NCBI GenBank assembly: GCA_017621075.1
Contig: JAGATV010000017.1
Coordinates: 34,111 to 98,110, forward strand
Direction: 5' to 3'
Origin: Lachnospiraceae bacterium
Lineage (GTDB): Bacteria; Bacillota; Clostridia; Lachnospirales; Lachnospiraceae
DNA: 64,000 bases
Under the pieces are notes generated by a model. That model had not been told where the DNA came from, ran no database searches, and saw only the letters and a list, made by a program, of their open reading frames with translations. The position numbers were made by a program, and so were the translations under genes. This document shows, in pieces, positions 18,340-27,101 of this stretch. Numbering within the stretch: position 1 is the first letter of the stretch; every line of letters starts with the position of its first letter.

Positions 18340-20427
18340 CTAAATCAATTTCTTTACCGCTCCTGCCATATCCTGTGCCATCCCAAGGGGCAGCCTCACC
18401 ACTTCCATGCACACATACAGGGTATTTTCTCCCTGACGCTCCAAAGCAGTCAGATCCAGGTTCACATTAGGGTCCGTGGTGGGGAACACAATGCTTGGCT
18501 GATACACAGAAACATCTTTTTCAGCAGGCTTTGCCACCTTTCCGTTGGTGATCATCACCTTCCGCTTCTCAAGCGGCACTGCCACACCATTAAAGGTCAG
18601 TTCCCGTATCTTTACCATACAGGAATCCATGGCCGGGTCAATGCGCAGCATCCGCACATCACCACTGACCGAAAGTTCAAATTCAATCCGATTCTCCCCC
18701 TGATAAGCCTCTTTTACAAAATAAGAGGTGTCCTCACTGTATCCCATTCCTCTGTCCTCATAGATCTGGACCCGGTTGACGCTCTCGGAGTCCTTGTACC
18801 TGTCGATCCACTTCTGAGGCACCATCAGACGGCCGCCGATCAGATCCCTGATCTGTGCCATGGACATCCTCTTTCCGGTGACAAAACTCTGGAAATCCCG
18901 CTCCTGCTCTCTATAGTGCTCCGCATCTTCCTCCGTGATCTGTAATTCCTCCAATATCCACTCAAGATCCAGCTTCTCCCGCTTCTCATTCTCCAGGATA
19001 TAACAATAGATTGCCCTGAAAGCCAGCTCCTTTGTCTCGATCGGTTTGCCGAAGGTCCACTCATAATCGATGAGGGTCCACTTGTCCCCATCCACCAAAA
19101 TATTGGAAAAGATCAGATCAAAATCCGCCACGGGATATTCACTGTGATAACCGATCCTCTCTACATACTCCCGGAAATAACGGTGGAAGCCCTCCAGGTC
19201 ATCCCGCTCCAGACAGCCGTCCATCAGCTCCGACAGAGGGATTCCTTCCTCAAAAACAAATTCTGCGCAAACGCCCTCAGGCCCCTCTATCAACTCACAG
19301 GGATTGATGGAAAGACTCCCGCCCCGATACCGTTCCACCAGATTCTTATATGCTAACGGCATCTGGCGCACATGCTCCTCTGCCTGCCCGGTAAGGGGAT
19401 ATTTGCGCACAGACTTTTCTCCCTTGGCATTTCTTAATATCTCTGTGCGGATGGCATACTCCGGCGCACGGTCATTGGAATATTTTACATATCTCGTATC
19501 AAGATCCCCTCCCAGTACCACCAGGAAAGAATTGGAAAATACCGGGAACAGTCCCTCCCCGGAAATGCCGTCAAAAGCATTCTTCTCATCGAACAGCACC
19601 ATCCTGTCCCTGTCAAAATTGCGCAGATTGTTGGACAGCTCCCCCTTTCCCGGCAGATACACGTCACTGTACACACTGGTCATGAATTTGTAATCGGGAT
19701 AAGGATAATAGAAATGGTACTCAGACACCCCCACACTCTGAAAGATCTGCTCTAAGCCTTTCCGGCCGAAAGTGCGTACGCCGCCCCCTGCCATATAGTT
19801 TTCAATCCCCGAAAAGTAAGTGCCCAGGTGATCTTCCCTGCATCCGGCAAAATACTTCAGGCCGTATTTATTTTCAATGGCCATGATGAGCCTGCCGCCC
19901 TCTTTTAAATGGCGCAGAAGGATCTTCAAAAAATCCTCATAAGGAGTGTCGCCCCCCATGTAGCTCTGTCCGTATTCGAAGACACCGATCAGACAGATAT
20001 CATCATAATCTGTGTCCAGATCCGGTTCAATATCCTTGAAATTTCCCACATGGATGGTCACATTGTCGCATTCGCTGTGCCGATAAGCATTGATGAGGCT
20101 GCGCTTCTTGGACAGATCCACGCAGGTGACGCTGCCTGCCTTCCTTGCAAGGGCCCCTGTGATGGCGCCGCAGCCGCTTCCCACCTCCAGCACCTTGGCA
20201 TCCTTCTTCATGGGGATCCACTCTATGATATTCTCCCGAAGGGGGGACAGGTGATACAGCACCGGCCAGCTTTTCTTCTCCTCAATGGCCTTCCCGTACT
20301 CTACGGGGGAAAGCTCCTTTACCAGAGCTAACAGTTCGTCCTCCACCGCTCCGTCACAGTAAAAGTCCTCACCGGGATATTTGCTGTAGTCCAATGTGAT
20401 CTTTCCAATCTGTTCCTTCTGTTCCAT
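18340..20427 (-). CDS. Methyltransferase-kinase fusion (WbdD-like chain terminator)
   Basis: 695 residues. The N-terminal class I methyltransferase has the SAM loop VLEVGSGCGAITG (79-91), acidic D104 and a VFEYGQSY region. The middle domain looks like a protein-kinase fold phosphotransferase: K342 in VRKYPL, a catalytic loop D437-x4-N442 (DFDLIFSN, compare DLKPEN) and D454 in LIDYE in place of DFG. The last ~120 residues are a beta-rich tail. In E. coli O8/O9a, WbdD caps the chain with phosphate and methyl groups before Wzm/Wzt export; here the fusion lies between a long Wzt and two GT2 genes. The role as chain-length terminator is inferred from this context. Confidence 0.75.
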   Translation of the reverse strand: MEQKEQIGKITLDYSKYPGEDFYCDGAVEDELLALVKELSPVEYGKAIEEKKSWPVLYHLSPLRENIIEWIPMKKDAKVLEVGSGCGAITGALARKAGSVTCVDLSKKRSLINAYRHSECDNVTIHVGNFKDIEPDLDTDYDDICLIGVFEYGQSYMGGDTPYEDFLKILLRHLKEGGRLIMAIENKYGLKYFAGCREDHLGTYFSGIENYMAGGGVRTFGRKGLEQIFQSVGVSEYHFYYPYPDYKFMTSVYSDVYLPGKGELSNNLRNFDRDRMVLFDEKNAFDGISGEGLFPVFSNSFLVVLGGDLDTRYVKYSNDRAPEYAIRTEILRNAKGEKSVRKYPLTGQAEEHVRQMPLAYKNLVERYRGGSLSINPCELIEGPEGVCAEFVFEEGIPLSELMDGCLERDDLEGFHRYFREYVERIGYHSEYPVADFDLIFSNILVDGDKWTLIDYEWTFGKPIETKELAFRAIYCYILENEKREKLDLEWILEELQITEEDAEHYREQERDFQSFVTGKRMSMAQIRDLIGGRLMVPQKWIDRYKDSESVNRVQIYEDRGMGYSEDTSYFVKEAYQGENRIEFELSVSGDVRMLRIDPAMDSCMVKIRELTFNGVAVPLEKRKVMITNGKVAKPAEKDVSVYQPSIVFPTTDPNVNLDLTALERQGENTLYVCMEVVRLPLGMAQDMAGAVKKLI

Positions 20428-20487
20428 GTATCGTTTCCTTTACTGATTTAATGTGAATCATCTACGTCCGGCGCAGACGCCCTCCTT

Positions 20488-21753
20488 TTATTTCACCACC
20501 ACCACAGAATCCATATCATAATACCCCACTGTGTCCTTGTCCGAAACCACCGTCACGTTCAGCACGTCATACAGCCTGTGGTACACCTCAAAGGTGTCTC
20601 CGCTATATCCGGTGACGCCCAGGGACAACAGATATTCGCCTCCCTGGAGGCTCATCTTCTGGGTAAAAGTCACTTCCTTTACCTGTCCGGCTTCCACACT
20701 GTCTAAGAAAGCCTTCTCGATCATGGAATTGGTGCCCGTGATCTCCGTGCCCTGCACGTTTTTAAAGGAAAAGGCAAAGATGGGTGCCGGAATGTGGTCC
20801 TTGATCTGCACTTTCATATGCAGGGTGAAGGTACTGCCTTTGATCACTGCGCTGGTGCGCACGCCGTTTTCATCCGTGAGATAATATTCCACGATCTCGG
20901 CCTGCCCGGTGCCATATTCCAAGTGCTTGGGATTTTGGGCCGCCTGCTGCAGTTCACGGTCATTTAAAAGATCCTGATTCTCCTGTCGGTCCACGATCTC
21001 ATACTGTCCCACCAGCACGCGCTTGTAAGCATCGATCATCTCCTTAGCGCTGCCCTCCCCCAGCAAAGTCCCCTTGTTCAGCAGAAACACTCTGTCACAA
21101 TATTTGCTGATGCTGCTTAAATCATGACTTACAAAAACGATGGTCTTGCCCATCTTCTTGAACTCTTCAAATTTGTGATAGCACTTTGCCTGAAAGAACA
21201 CATCCCCCACGGAAAGGGCCTCATCCACGATCAGGATCTCCGGCTCGATATTGATGGCCACCGCAAAGGCAAGACGCACGAACATTCCGCTGGAATAGGT
21301 CTTTACCGGCTGATACACATAGTCCCCGATATCTGCAAATTCCAGGATGGCCGGAAGCTTTGCATCGATCTCCTTCTCGGAAAAGCCCATCATGGTGCCG
21401 TTTAAGTACACATTTTCGATGCCGTTGTACTCCATGTTGAATCCGGCCCCCAGCTCTAACAGTGCAGAAATCCTGCCGTTCACCTGCACCTGTCCCGAGG
21501 TGGCATTCAACACCCCGGTAATGATCTTTAAGATGGTGGATTTTCCGGAGCCGTTGGTGCCGATGATCCCCACAGTCTCCCCTTTATAAATATCCAGGCT
21601 GACCCCCTTTAAGGCATAATAAGGCTTACCATACTGCCGCTTTCCCAAATGAAAGGCATCCTTAAGTCGGTCCTTTGGCTTGTCATACAGCTTATAGACC
21701 TTTTTCACATCCTTTACGGCTATCGCCACTTCTCTTGCATCCTGCTTTTCCAT
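20488..21753 (-). CDS. wzt: Wzt-type ABC transporter ATPase with carbohydrate-binding tail
   Basis: Cytoplasmic ATPase of a polysaccharide exporter. About 421 residues: the ATPase part has Walker A IGTNGSGKS (about 64-72), signature TYSSGM, Walker B ILIVDEAL and switch FVSHD. The extra ~165 C-terminal residues form a beta-sandwich like Wzt-C of E. coli O9a, which recognises the modified non-reducing end of the polymer. That fits the adjacent methyltransferase-kinase. ATG 21753 has GGAG at a proper distance; ATG 21765 has AAAGGA immediately abutting it and is less likely. Confidence 0.9.
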   Translation of the reverse strand: MEKQDAREVAIAVKDVKKVYKLYDKPKDRLKDAFHLGKRQYGKPYYALKGVSLDIYKGETVGIIGTNGSGKSTILKIITGVLNATSGQVQVNGRISALLELGAGFNMEYNGIENVYLNGTMMGFSEKEIDAKLPAILEFADIGDYVYQPVKTYSSGMFVRLAFAVAINIEPEILIVDEALSVGDVFFQAKCYHKFEEFKKMGKTIVFVSHDLSSISKYCDRVFLLNKGTLLGEGSAKEMIDAYKRVLVGQYEIVDRQENQDLLNDRELQQAAQNPKHLEYGTGQAEIVEYYLTDENGVRTSAVIKGSTFTLHMKVQIKDHIPAPIFAFSFKNVQGTEITGTNSMIEKAFLDSVEAGQVKEVTFTQKMSLQGGEYLLSLGVTGYSGDTFEVYHRLYDVLNVTVVSDKDTVGYYDMDSVVVVK

Positions 21754-21770
21754 AACCTGCTCCATTCCTT

Positions 21771-23297
21771 TTATTCCGCCCCGGAAGCTTCCTCCCTGAC
21801 AATAACGGAATCCTTATCGTACCAGGTCTCCACAAGCAGGTTTTCCTCCCGCTCCGGGTCCTCATACAGATCGCCCATGCACAATATCCAGGGCTTATAT
21901 CGATAGGGTGTGAACACCACGTTCTTTTCGTCGCTCTTTAAGAGTTCCAGTCTCTCCTGATACTCCTGATAAAAATTGTAGGCTTCTCCGGTATGCACAT
22001 AATAGTATGCCCCGTAAGAGGAGTAACAGCCCGCCTGATTCGGGGCCTGCCAAAAGATGCCGCACATCCACGCCCCAACACAAAGATAGAACCACCAGGG
22101 GCACCTTCCCGACCAGACCTTTCGTCCCTTCTGTTCCAGGGTCTTTCGAAACCAGCCCAAAAGGTAAATCTCATTGACCACAAGCAGGATCTGATAAGTA
22201 AGCTTCACGGCATTCCAGGTCCGGCTCAGTCCGCCGTGCCCCAAGGAATACAGACTGGGCGTATATCCTGCCGCATAGAGGCAGAAGGACAACACCGGCA
22301 CCACGCCCGGCCACCGAAAAGAGAAACTGCTCTCTCCTGCGATCTGCCAGATCACCGGCACCAGCAAAACCAGGATCGCTATAGTGATCCATCCCGTCAG
22401 TTCCCCAAGATTTTGAAAGGCCTCCAAAAAGGAACGCAGCACCGCCTCCACCGGGGGATAGCCCCAGCCCACATAATTGGCGCTGCGCACTGCATTTCCG
22501 GGTGCTCCCACATTCTTATAAAATCCGATGCCGTACACCATGAGGGCCGGCAGATACCACAGCACTTTTTTCCCGGCGGTACACAGCACCAACAACATAG
22601 CTGCCAAAAGGACGATCCCGCCCTGGAGGGCCGTGACGAAGTTGCTGCCGGATACAAGCAGTGCCCCCAGCATGCTGCACAGTACAAGGACCATCCTTCC
22701 AGTCATCTTCTCCGTATGCTGCATCCGTATCAGACATGCTGCGAACAGCATGCCAAAAGAGTGCATCCCCACATAGTGCACTCCGGCATTATACCAGTAA
22801 AAACCCGACTGCGAGGAATAGATCAGCACCACAGCCATGGCTGCCGTCACAGACTGCACTGCCAGACAGGACCATCTGTCTGCCCCAAAGATATCCTTTA
22901 ACAGCACCCCCATCAGCACAAAGATGCTCACCACCAACAGCAGGATCAGACATACCGGCCCCAGGAAATAGTATTCTTCCCCCCAGACGGCCGGCATCAG
23001 CGCCATGAAAAAGATAGAGGAAAAAGTCCCCTGCCAGGCATACCACTGGACCCTGACGCACTCAAAGGCTCCCTTCAGGGCCCCTCTGATCCCCGGGGTA
23101 TCTTTCATTGCCGCTTTGGTAAACCAACCATAGCTGAAATCATCATACCAGGGAACCGCATACTCCGCGATACGCAGCAGGGGCACCAGAAGCAGCAGGA
23201 GCACCAGACACACACCGATCCCTGTGATCCTGGCAGAGGGGCTCCACAAAAGCGCTCGCCGATACCATTTATCTTTCTTGTTTCCGTTACAGCACAT
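21771..23297 (-). CDS. Polytopic membrane protein, DUF6056-like
   Basis: About 508 residues with roughly ten hydrophobic segments and a C-terminal soluble tail of ~90 residues. PWYDDFSYG near residue 50 and QGTFSSIFFMAL near residue 90 recall DUF6056 proteins, which resemble GT-C sugar transferases with an acidic motif in the first outer loop. It sits between the Wzm and Wzt genes and overlaps the permease gene by 11 bases, so it is made with the exporter. A role in modifying the exported chain from outside is inference. ATG 23297 is used; a TTG at 23303 is the alternative. Confidence 0.75.
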   Translation of the reverse strand: MCCNGNKKDKWYRRALLWSPSARITGIGVCLVLLLLLVPLLRIAEYAVPWYDDFSYGWFTKAAMKDTPGIRGALKGAFECVRVQWYAWQGTFSSIFFMALMPAVWGEEYYFLGPVCLILLLVVSIFVLMGVLLKDIFGADRWSCLAVQSVTAAMAVVLIYSSQSGFYWYNAGVHYVGMHSFGMLFAACLIRMQHTEKMTGRMVLVLCSMLGALLVSGSNFVTALQGGIVLLAAMLLVLCTAGKKVLWYLPALMVYGIGFYKNVGAPGNAVRSANYVGWGYPPVEAVLRSFLEAFQNLGELTGWITIAILVLLVPVIWQIAGESSFSFRWPGVVPVLSFCLYAAGYTPSLYSLGHGGLSRTWNAVKLTYQILLVVNEIYLLGWFRKTLEQKGRKVWSGRCPWWFYLCVGAWMCGIFWQAPNQAGCYSSYGAYYYVHTGEAYNFYQEYQERLELLKSDEKNVVFTPYRYKPWILCMGDLYEDPEREENLLVETWYDKDSVIVREEASGAE

Positions 23298-24285
23298 CCG
23301 CAAAATGCTCCTTCAAACGTTTGAAGATCAGGGCGCCCACACCAAACAGCACCACCGTCACGATCCAGAAATACATAGTGGAAAAGAAATCCTGAAAGAA
23401 CCATTCTTTTTCATAAATAGCACTCCTGTAGCCGTTTACGACATACACTAACGGGTTGATCTTCAGCAAGGTCACTATGGTCTTATTCTCAATGGCATTG
23501 ATGTCCCACAAAATAGGAGTCGCCCACATGCCGATCTGCAATGCGATATTGATGATCTGAGACAGATCCTTGAAAAACACAACCACTGCGCAGGTGGTAT
23601 AACAGAGTGCCAGCACAAAGATGAACAGGCAGAAACTGTAATAGACCACTTGTATGGTATAGATGGTGGGATAGTAACCGTAAGCGATGGCCACCACCAA
23701 AAGCACACATACAAAAAATGCATGGATGAAGGTAGCCGCTATGATCTTGATGATAGGTAAGATACTGATCTTAAATACCACTTTCTTTACCAGATAATTG
23801 TACTCCAAAAGCGCATTGGTCCCATGGTTCAGAGCTTCGCTAAAATAGAACCATGGCACCAGTCCCGCCGTCAAAAACAGCACAAAAGGCACCTCTCCGC
23901 TCTCCCTCTGATTGGGAAAGATCAATCCGAATACCACATAGTACATAGCGACGGTAACCACAGGCTGTACCATGGCCCAGACCGCACCCAGATAGGAGCC
24001 TGCATAACGTTTCTTAAAATCATTCTTTGCCAGCTTCCAGATCAGATGCCTGTTCTGGAAAAGCTCCACCGGAAGCACCGTAAACTTGTCATACCACCTG
24101 ACGAAAACAGCGCAGGCGGCAAAGATCGCCAGACAGGAAATCAGCTTCTTTGCCAGCTCCACAGAAGGGTCGGCCCCCGGATTTTGATGGATGACGATGA
24201 CTGTTGCCGCAATAAACCCAATGGAAAGCACTGCGGTAATGACCACCTTCTTATTCAATTTGTGGGTGCCTGTTGTATTGTTCAT
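23287..24285 (-). CDS. wzm: Wzm-type ABC polysaccharide export permease
   Basis: Membrane subunit of an ABC-2 exporter for lipid-linked polysaccharide or teichoic acid. 332 residues; an extra pair of membrane segments (about 13-65) precedes the usual six-segment core. Typical marks: NDFKKRYAGSYLGAVWAMVQP, the periplasmic loop with LTAGLVPWFYFSEAL, FFKDLSQIINIALQIGMWATPI and NPLVYVVNGYR near the end. It pairs with the Wzt ATPase encoded two genes downstream. An amphipathic N-terminal helix ahead of the core is normal for Wzm/TagG, but the additional two membrane segments are not usual. Confidence 0.92.
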   Translation of the reverse strand: MNNTTGTHKLNKKVVITAVLSIGFIAATVIVIHQNPGADPSVELAKKLISCLAIFAACAVFVRWYDKFTVLPVELFQNRHLIWKLAKNDFKKRYAGSYLGAVWAMVQPVVTVAMYYVVFGLIFPNQRESGEVPFVLFLTAGLVPWFYFSEALNHGTNALLEYNYLVKKVVFKISILPIIKIIAATFIHAFFVCVLLVVAIAYGYYPTIYTIQVVYYSFCLFIFVLALCYTTCAVVVFFKDLSQIINIALQIGMWATPILWDINAIENKTIVTLLKINPLVYVVNGYRSAIYEKEWFFQDFFSTMYFWIVTVVLFGVGALIFKRLKEHFADVL

Positions 24286-24336
24286 ATATAATCCGCTTTC
24301 CTCTTACTTTTGTTTTGGGAAGTTTCTTCCGGCATG

Positions 24337-24888
24337 TTAAAAGTTCTGCTCCGCAAGGGTTCCCCAACGGGTATCCTTCTCGGACAGGATAAGCTCCATG
24401 CCCTCCGGGATGGGCCATTCCACGCCGATGGCAGGGTCATTGTACAGGATGCCGCCCTCGTCGTCCGGATGATAGAAATCCGTGCATTTATAGCAAAATT
24501 CTGCATAGTCGGAAAGCACCAGGAAACCATGGGCAAAATTCTTGGGGATAAAGAACTGCTTCTTATTTTCTTCGGACAAAAGCACTCCATACCATTTCCC
24601 GTAGGTTTTCGAGTCTTTTCGCAAATCCACTGCCACGTCAAACACTTCTCCCCTGATAACCCGTACCAGCTTGTCCTGTGGAAACTGTTTCTGAAAGTGC
24701 AGCCCCCGCAGGACGCCCTTTCCGGAAGCAGACTGATTGTCCTGCACGAACACCTCAGGGATACCTGCCTCCTTGTAATCATTATAATGATAAGTCTCCA
24801 TGAAATAGCCCCTGGCATCGCCAAAGACAGTGGGGGTAATGACCTTAAGCCCCTCGATCTCACAGGTTTCTACTGTTATCTTTCCCAT
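24337..24888 (-). CDS. rmlC: dTDP-4-dehydrorhamnose 3,5-epimerase
   Basis: Third step of dTDP-L-rhamnose synthesis. 183 residues, normal for RmlC. The cupin core has the conserved FGDARGYFMETY, the strand VLRGLHFQ with the catalytic His, KLVRVIRGEVFDVAVDLR and FAHGFLVLSD. Gene order in the operon is rmlB-rmlA-GH25-rmlC-wzm. No rmlD was found in the window, so the final reductase is presumably elsewhere, or the product is an unreduced or different sugar. Confidence 0.95.
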   Translation of the reverse strand: MGKITVETCEIEGLKVITPTVFGDARGYFMETYHYNDYKEAGIPEVFVQDNQSASGKGVLRGLHFQKQFPQDKLVRVIRGEVFDVAVDLRKDSKTYGKWYGVLLSEENKKQFFIPKNFAHGFLVLSDYAEFCYKCTDFYHPDDEGGILYNDPAIGVEWPIPEGMELILSEKDTRWGTLAEQNF

Positions 24889-24906
24889 TTTTTTGTTCCT
24901 TTCTGT

Positions 24907-26163
24907 CTATTCATAACTGATATTCAGATCCACATTTCCCTCGATACCGTCGATACGCCCTTTGGAAGTATACTGCCACATCCGGTAGTAACCCTGGTAA
25001 AGAGGAGCTTCTCTATATTCTGCAAGCCAGATATCATAGTTATCCAGCCGCTCCATCTCAAGATTGTTGTTGAACCAGTTCCGGCTTCCGTAGACGCCGG
25101 CCTCCCCTCCGGCATTTTCAACGGTTCGGCAAAAAGCCTCGCAGACCAAAGTCCTGGTCTCTCTATCCAGTCCATCCGCCCTGCCGTTTCCTCCGGCACC
25201 CTCAGTATCTATGAAAATAGGGTAATCCAATTTGTAACCATCCACCATCCGCAGCACTGCGGAGGCTTCTTCCACGGCTTCCACCTCGTTTACCGCCTGG
25301 GTAAAGAAATAGACACCCACCTTTAGGCCTGCATCGGAAGCACCCCTGATATTCTGCTCAAAATAAGGGTCCTGCACCAGACTGCCCGTGACGGAACCGC
25401 GATATCCCGCACGGATGATCACGAATTCCACTCCTGCATTCTTCACCTTGTCCCAGTCGATCTCCTTATTCCACTTGGACACATCGATGCCGGCTCTTGC
25501 CTTGCCGGAAGTGGGCCTTAGATCCTTGATCTCTGTCTTGTCCGAATCGTTTAGGGCATCCTGTATGCCTGTATCCTCGGCCTCGGCGTCCACCTCATCC
25601 TCCGTCTTGATCAGAAGAGAGATATCGTCGATCGCAAGGTATTCCACTTTTTCCTTCACCCGCACCCTGGTGTCGGTGACAGGCACCTGATAACCGTCGA
25701 TGGGCAGAAGCTCCACATAGTATTCTCCGGCATCCAGATCCCCGATATAGATGACTCCGTCCTGATCCAGATCCTTATACTCCCCCATGCCGTCCAGCTT
25801 TACAAAAAAGCCTTCTCCCTTCACAGGCTCGCCACTCTCATCCACGACCTGGATACGCAGATCCTTCTCCACGGAGGTTACCATCAGGGACAGTCTGTTC
25901 TGCCGGTTCTTTGCCGCTTCCAGCACGGGATTGATTTCCGGATCAAAAAAGGCGCTGTCCTTAAGGAACGCCGAAAGATCATTTCCGATCTGTCCGCCCT
26001 CACTGCTTACAATGGATTCTTCTGTTTGTACCTTGACGGCATCCGTTTTCACCCTTGCAAGACCGCCCTGCATATCCCGGTTGGAATAGAACACCAGCAG
26101 GGATACCAGCAGAATCACCGCCAGAGAGCCCAGGATGGCCAGTCTTCGCAATTTAGAGTCCAT
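24907..26163 (-). CDS. GH25 muramidase, membrane anchored
   Basis: 418 residues: one N-terminal membrane segment (about 7-26), an outer spacer with an Ig/prealbumin-like domain (about 75-165), and a C-terminal GH25 lysozyme domain (about 225-418). [23 protein letters not shown] and the catalytic acidic pair in YPIFIDTEG are seen. It would cut the MurNAc-GlcNAc bond outside the cell. Its gene overlaps rmlA by 11 bases and stands inside the rml operon, so wall cutting is tied to polymer export or attachment. The 809-residue protein at 28294 has the same spacer-plus-GH25 plan. Confidence 0.9.
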   Translation of the reverse strand: MDSKLRRLAILGSLAVILLVSLLVFYSNRDMQGGLARVKTDAVKVQTEESIVSSEGGQIGNDLSAFLKDSAFFDPEINPVLEAAKNRQNRLSLMVTSVEKDLRIQVVDESGEPVKGEGFFVKLDGMGEYKDLDQDGVIYIGDLDAGEYYVELLPIDGYQVPVTDTRVRVKEKVEYLAIDDISLLIKTEDEVDAEAEDTGIQDALNDSDKTEIKDLRPTSGKARAGIDVSKWNKEIDWDKVKNAGVEFVIIRAGYRGSVTGSLVQDPYFEQNIRGASDAGLKVGVYFFTQAVNEVEAVEEASAVLRMVDGYKLDYPIFIDTEGAGGNGRADGLDRETRTLVCEAFCRTVENAGGEAGVYGSRNWFNNNLEMERLDNYDIWLAEYREAPLYQGYYRMWQYTSKGRIDGIEGNVDLNISYE

Positions 26164-27022
26164 TTGCCACCTCTACCAGATATTTTCCGTAATTTGTCTT
26201 CATCAAAGGCTCCGCCAGCTTAAGCAGCTGTTCCTTGTCGATAAAGCCCCTCTTGTAAGCGATCTCCTCAATGCAGGAAATGTAGAGTCCCTGTCTTTTC
26301 TGGAAAGCGGCCACAAAATCCGACGCATCCAGAAGGGCATCGTGATTGCCGGTATCCAGCCATGCAAAGCCGCGGCCCAGGGTCTCCACCCGCAGAGCTC
26401 CTCTTCTTAAGTACTCATTGTTGATACTGGTGATCTCGATCTCTCCTCTTGCGGAAGGCTTTACGTTCTTTGCGATCTCCACCACGTCATTGTCATAAAA
26501 ATACAGGCCGGGAACCGCATAATTGCTCTTGGGATGTTCCGGCTTCTCCTCGATGGAAAGAGCCCTGCCGCTCTCATCAAACTCCACCACGCCATACTCT
26601 CTGGGGTCCCGCACATAATATCCGAAAATCGTAGCGCCCTTTTCCCGGGATGCCACTTCCTTCAGCACTCTGGAAAAACTCTGTCCGTAAAAGATATTGT
26701 CTCCCAGCACCAGTGCCACCCGGTCTGTCCCGATGAAATCCGCACCGATGATGAACGCATCCGCCAGTCCTCTGGGCTGCTCCTGCACTGCATATGACAG
26801 CTCCATCCCCAACTGGTGCCCATCACCCAAAAGCTCACGGAACACAGGCAGATCCCTGGGCGTGGAGATGATCAGGATTTCCCGGATCCCCGCCAGCATC
26901 AGTGTGGACAGAGGATAATAGATCATGGGCTTGTCATAGACAGGCATGATCTGCTTGGAAATCGCCTTGGTCAGGGGATAAAGTCTGGTGCCGGAGCCTC
27001 CGGCCAATATGATACCTTTCAT
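26153..27022 (-). CDS. rmlA: Glucose-1-phosphate thymidylyltransferase
   Basis: Makes dTDP-glucose from glucose-1-P and dTTP. 289 residues, standard RmlA. N-terminal [17 protein letters not shown] nucleotide loop, [28 protein letters not shown] (Mg/substrate site), [17 protein letters not shown] and [13 protein letters not shown] are all present. AAAGGAG precedes ATG 27022. An 11-base perfect hairpin separates it from rmlB. Confidence 0.97.
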   Translation of the reverse strand: MKGIILAGGSGTRLYPLTKAISKQIMPVYDKPMIYYPLSTLMLAGIREILIISTPRDLPVFRELLGDGHQLGMELSYAVQEQPRGLADAFIIGADFIGTDRVALVLGDNIFYGQSFSRVLKEVASREKGATIFGYYVRDPREYGVVEFDESGRALSIEEKPEHPKSNYAVPGLYFYDNDVVEIAKNVKPSARGEIEITSINNEYLRRGALRVETLGRGFAWLDTGNHDALLDASDFVAAFQKRQGLYISCIEEIAYKRGFIDKEQLLKLAEPLMKTNYGKYLVEVANGL

Positions 27023-27051
27023 GTTTGGTTTGTCTCCTTTTTTTTACACCG

Positions 27052-27079
27052 AATGGGAACGACAGACATCGTTCCCATT
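27052..27079. repeat. Perfect hairpin between rmlB and rmlA
   Basis: AATGGGAACGA (27052-27062) and TCGTTCCCATT (27069-27079) form a perfect 11-base stem with a 6-base loop. On the minus strand it is followed by an A-run and the rmlA ribosome site, not by T, so it is not a standard terminator of the operon. It may be an RNA-processing or stability element that sets rmlB and rmlA levels apart. Confidence 0.65.
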
Positions 27080-27101
27080 GCTTTGTTTCCTATTCAGCTT
27101 C

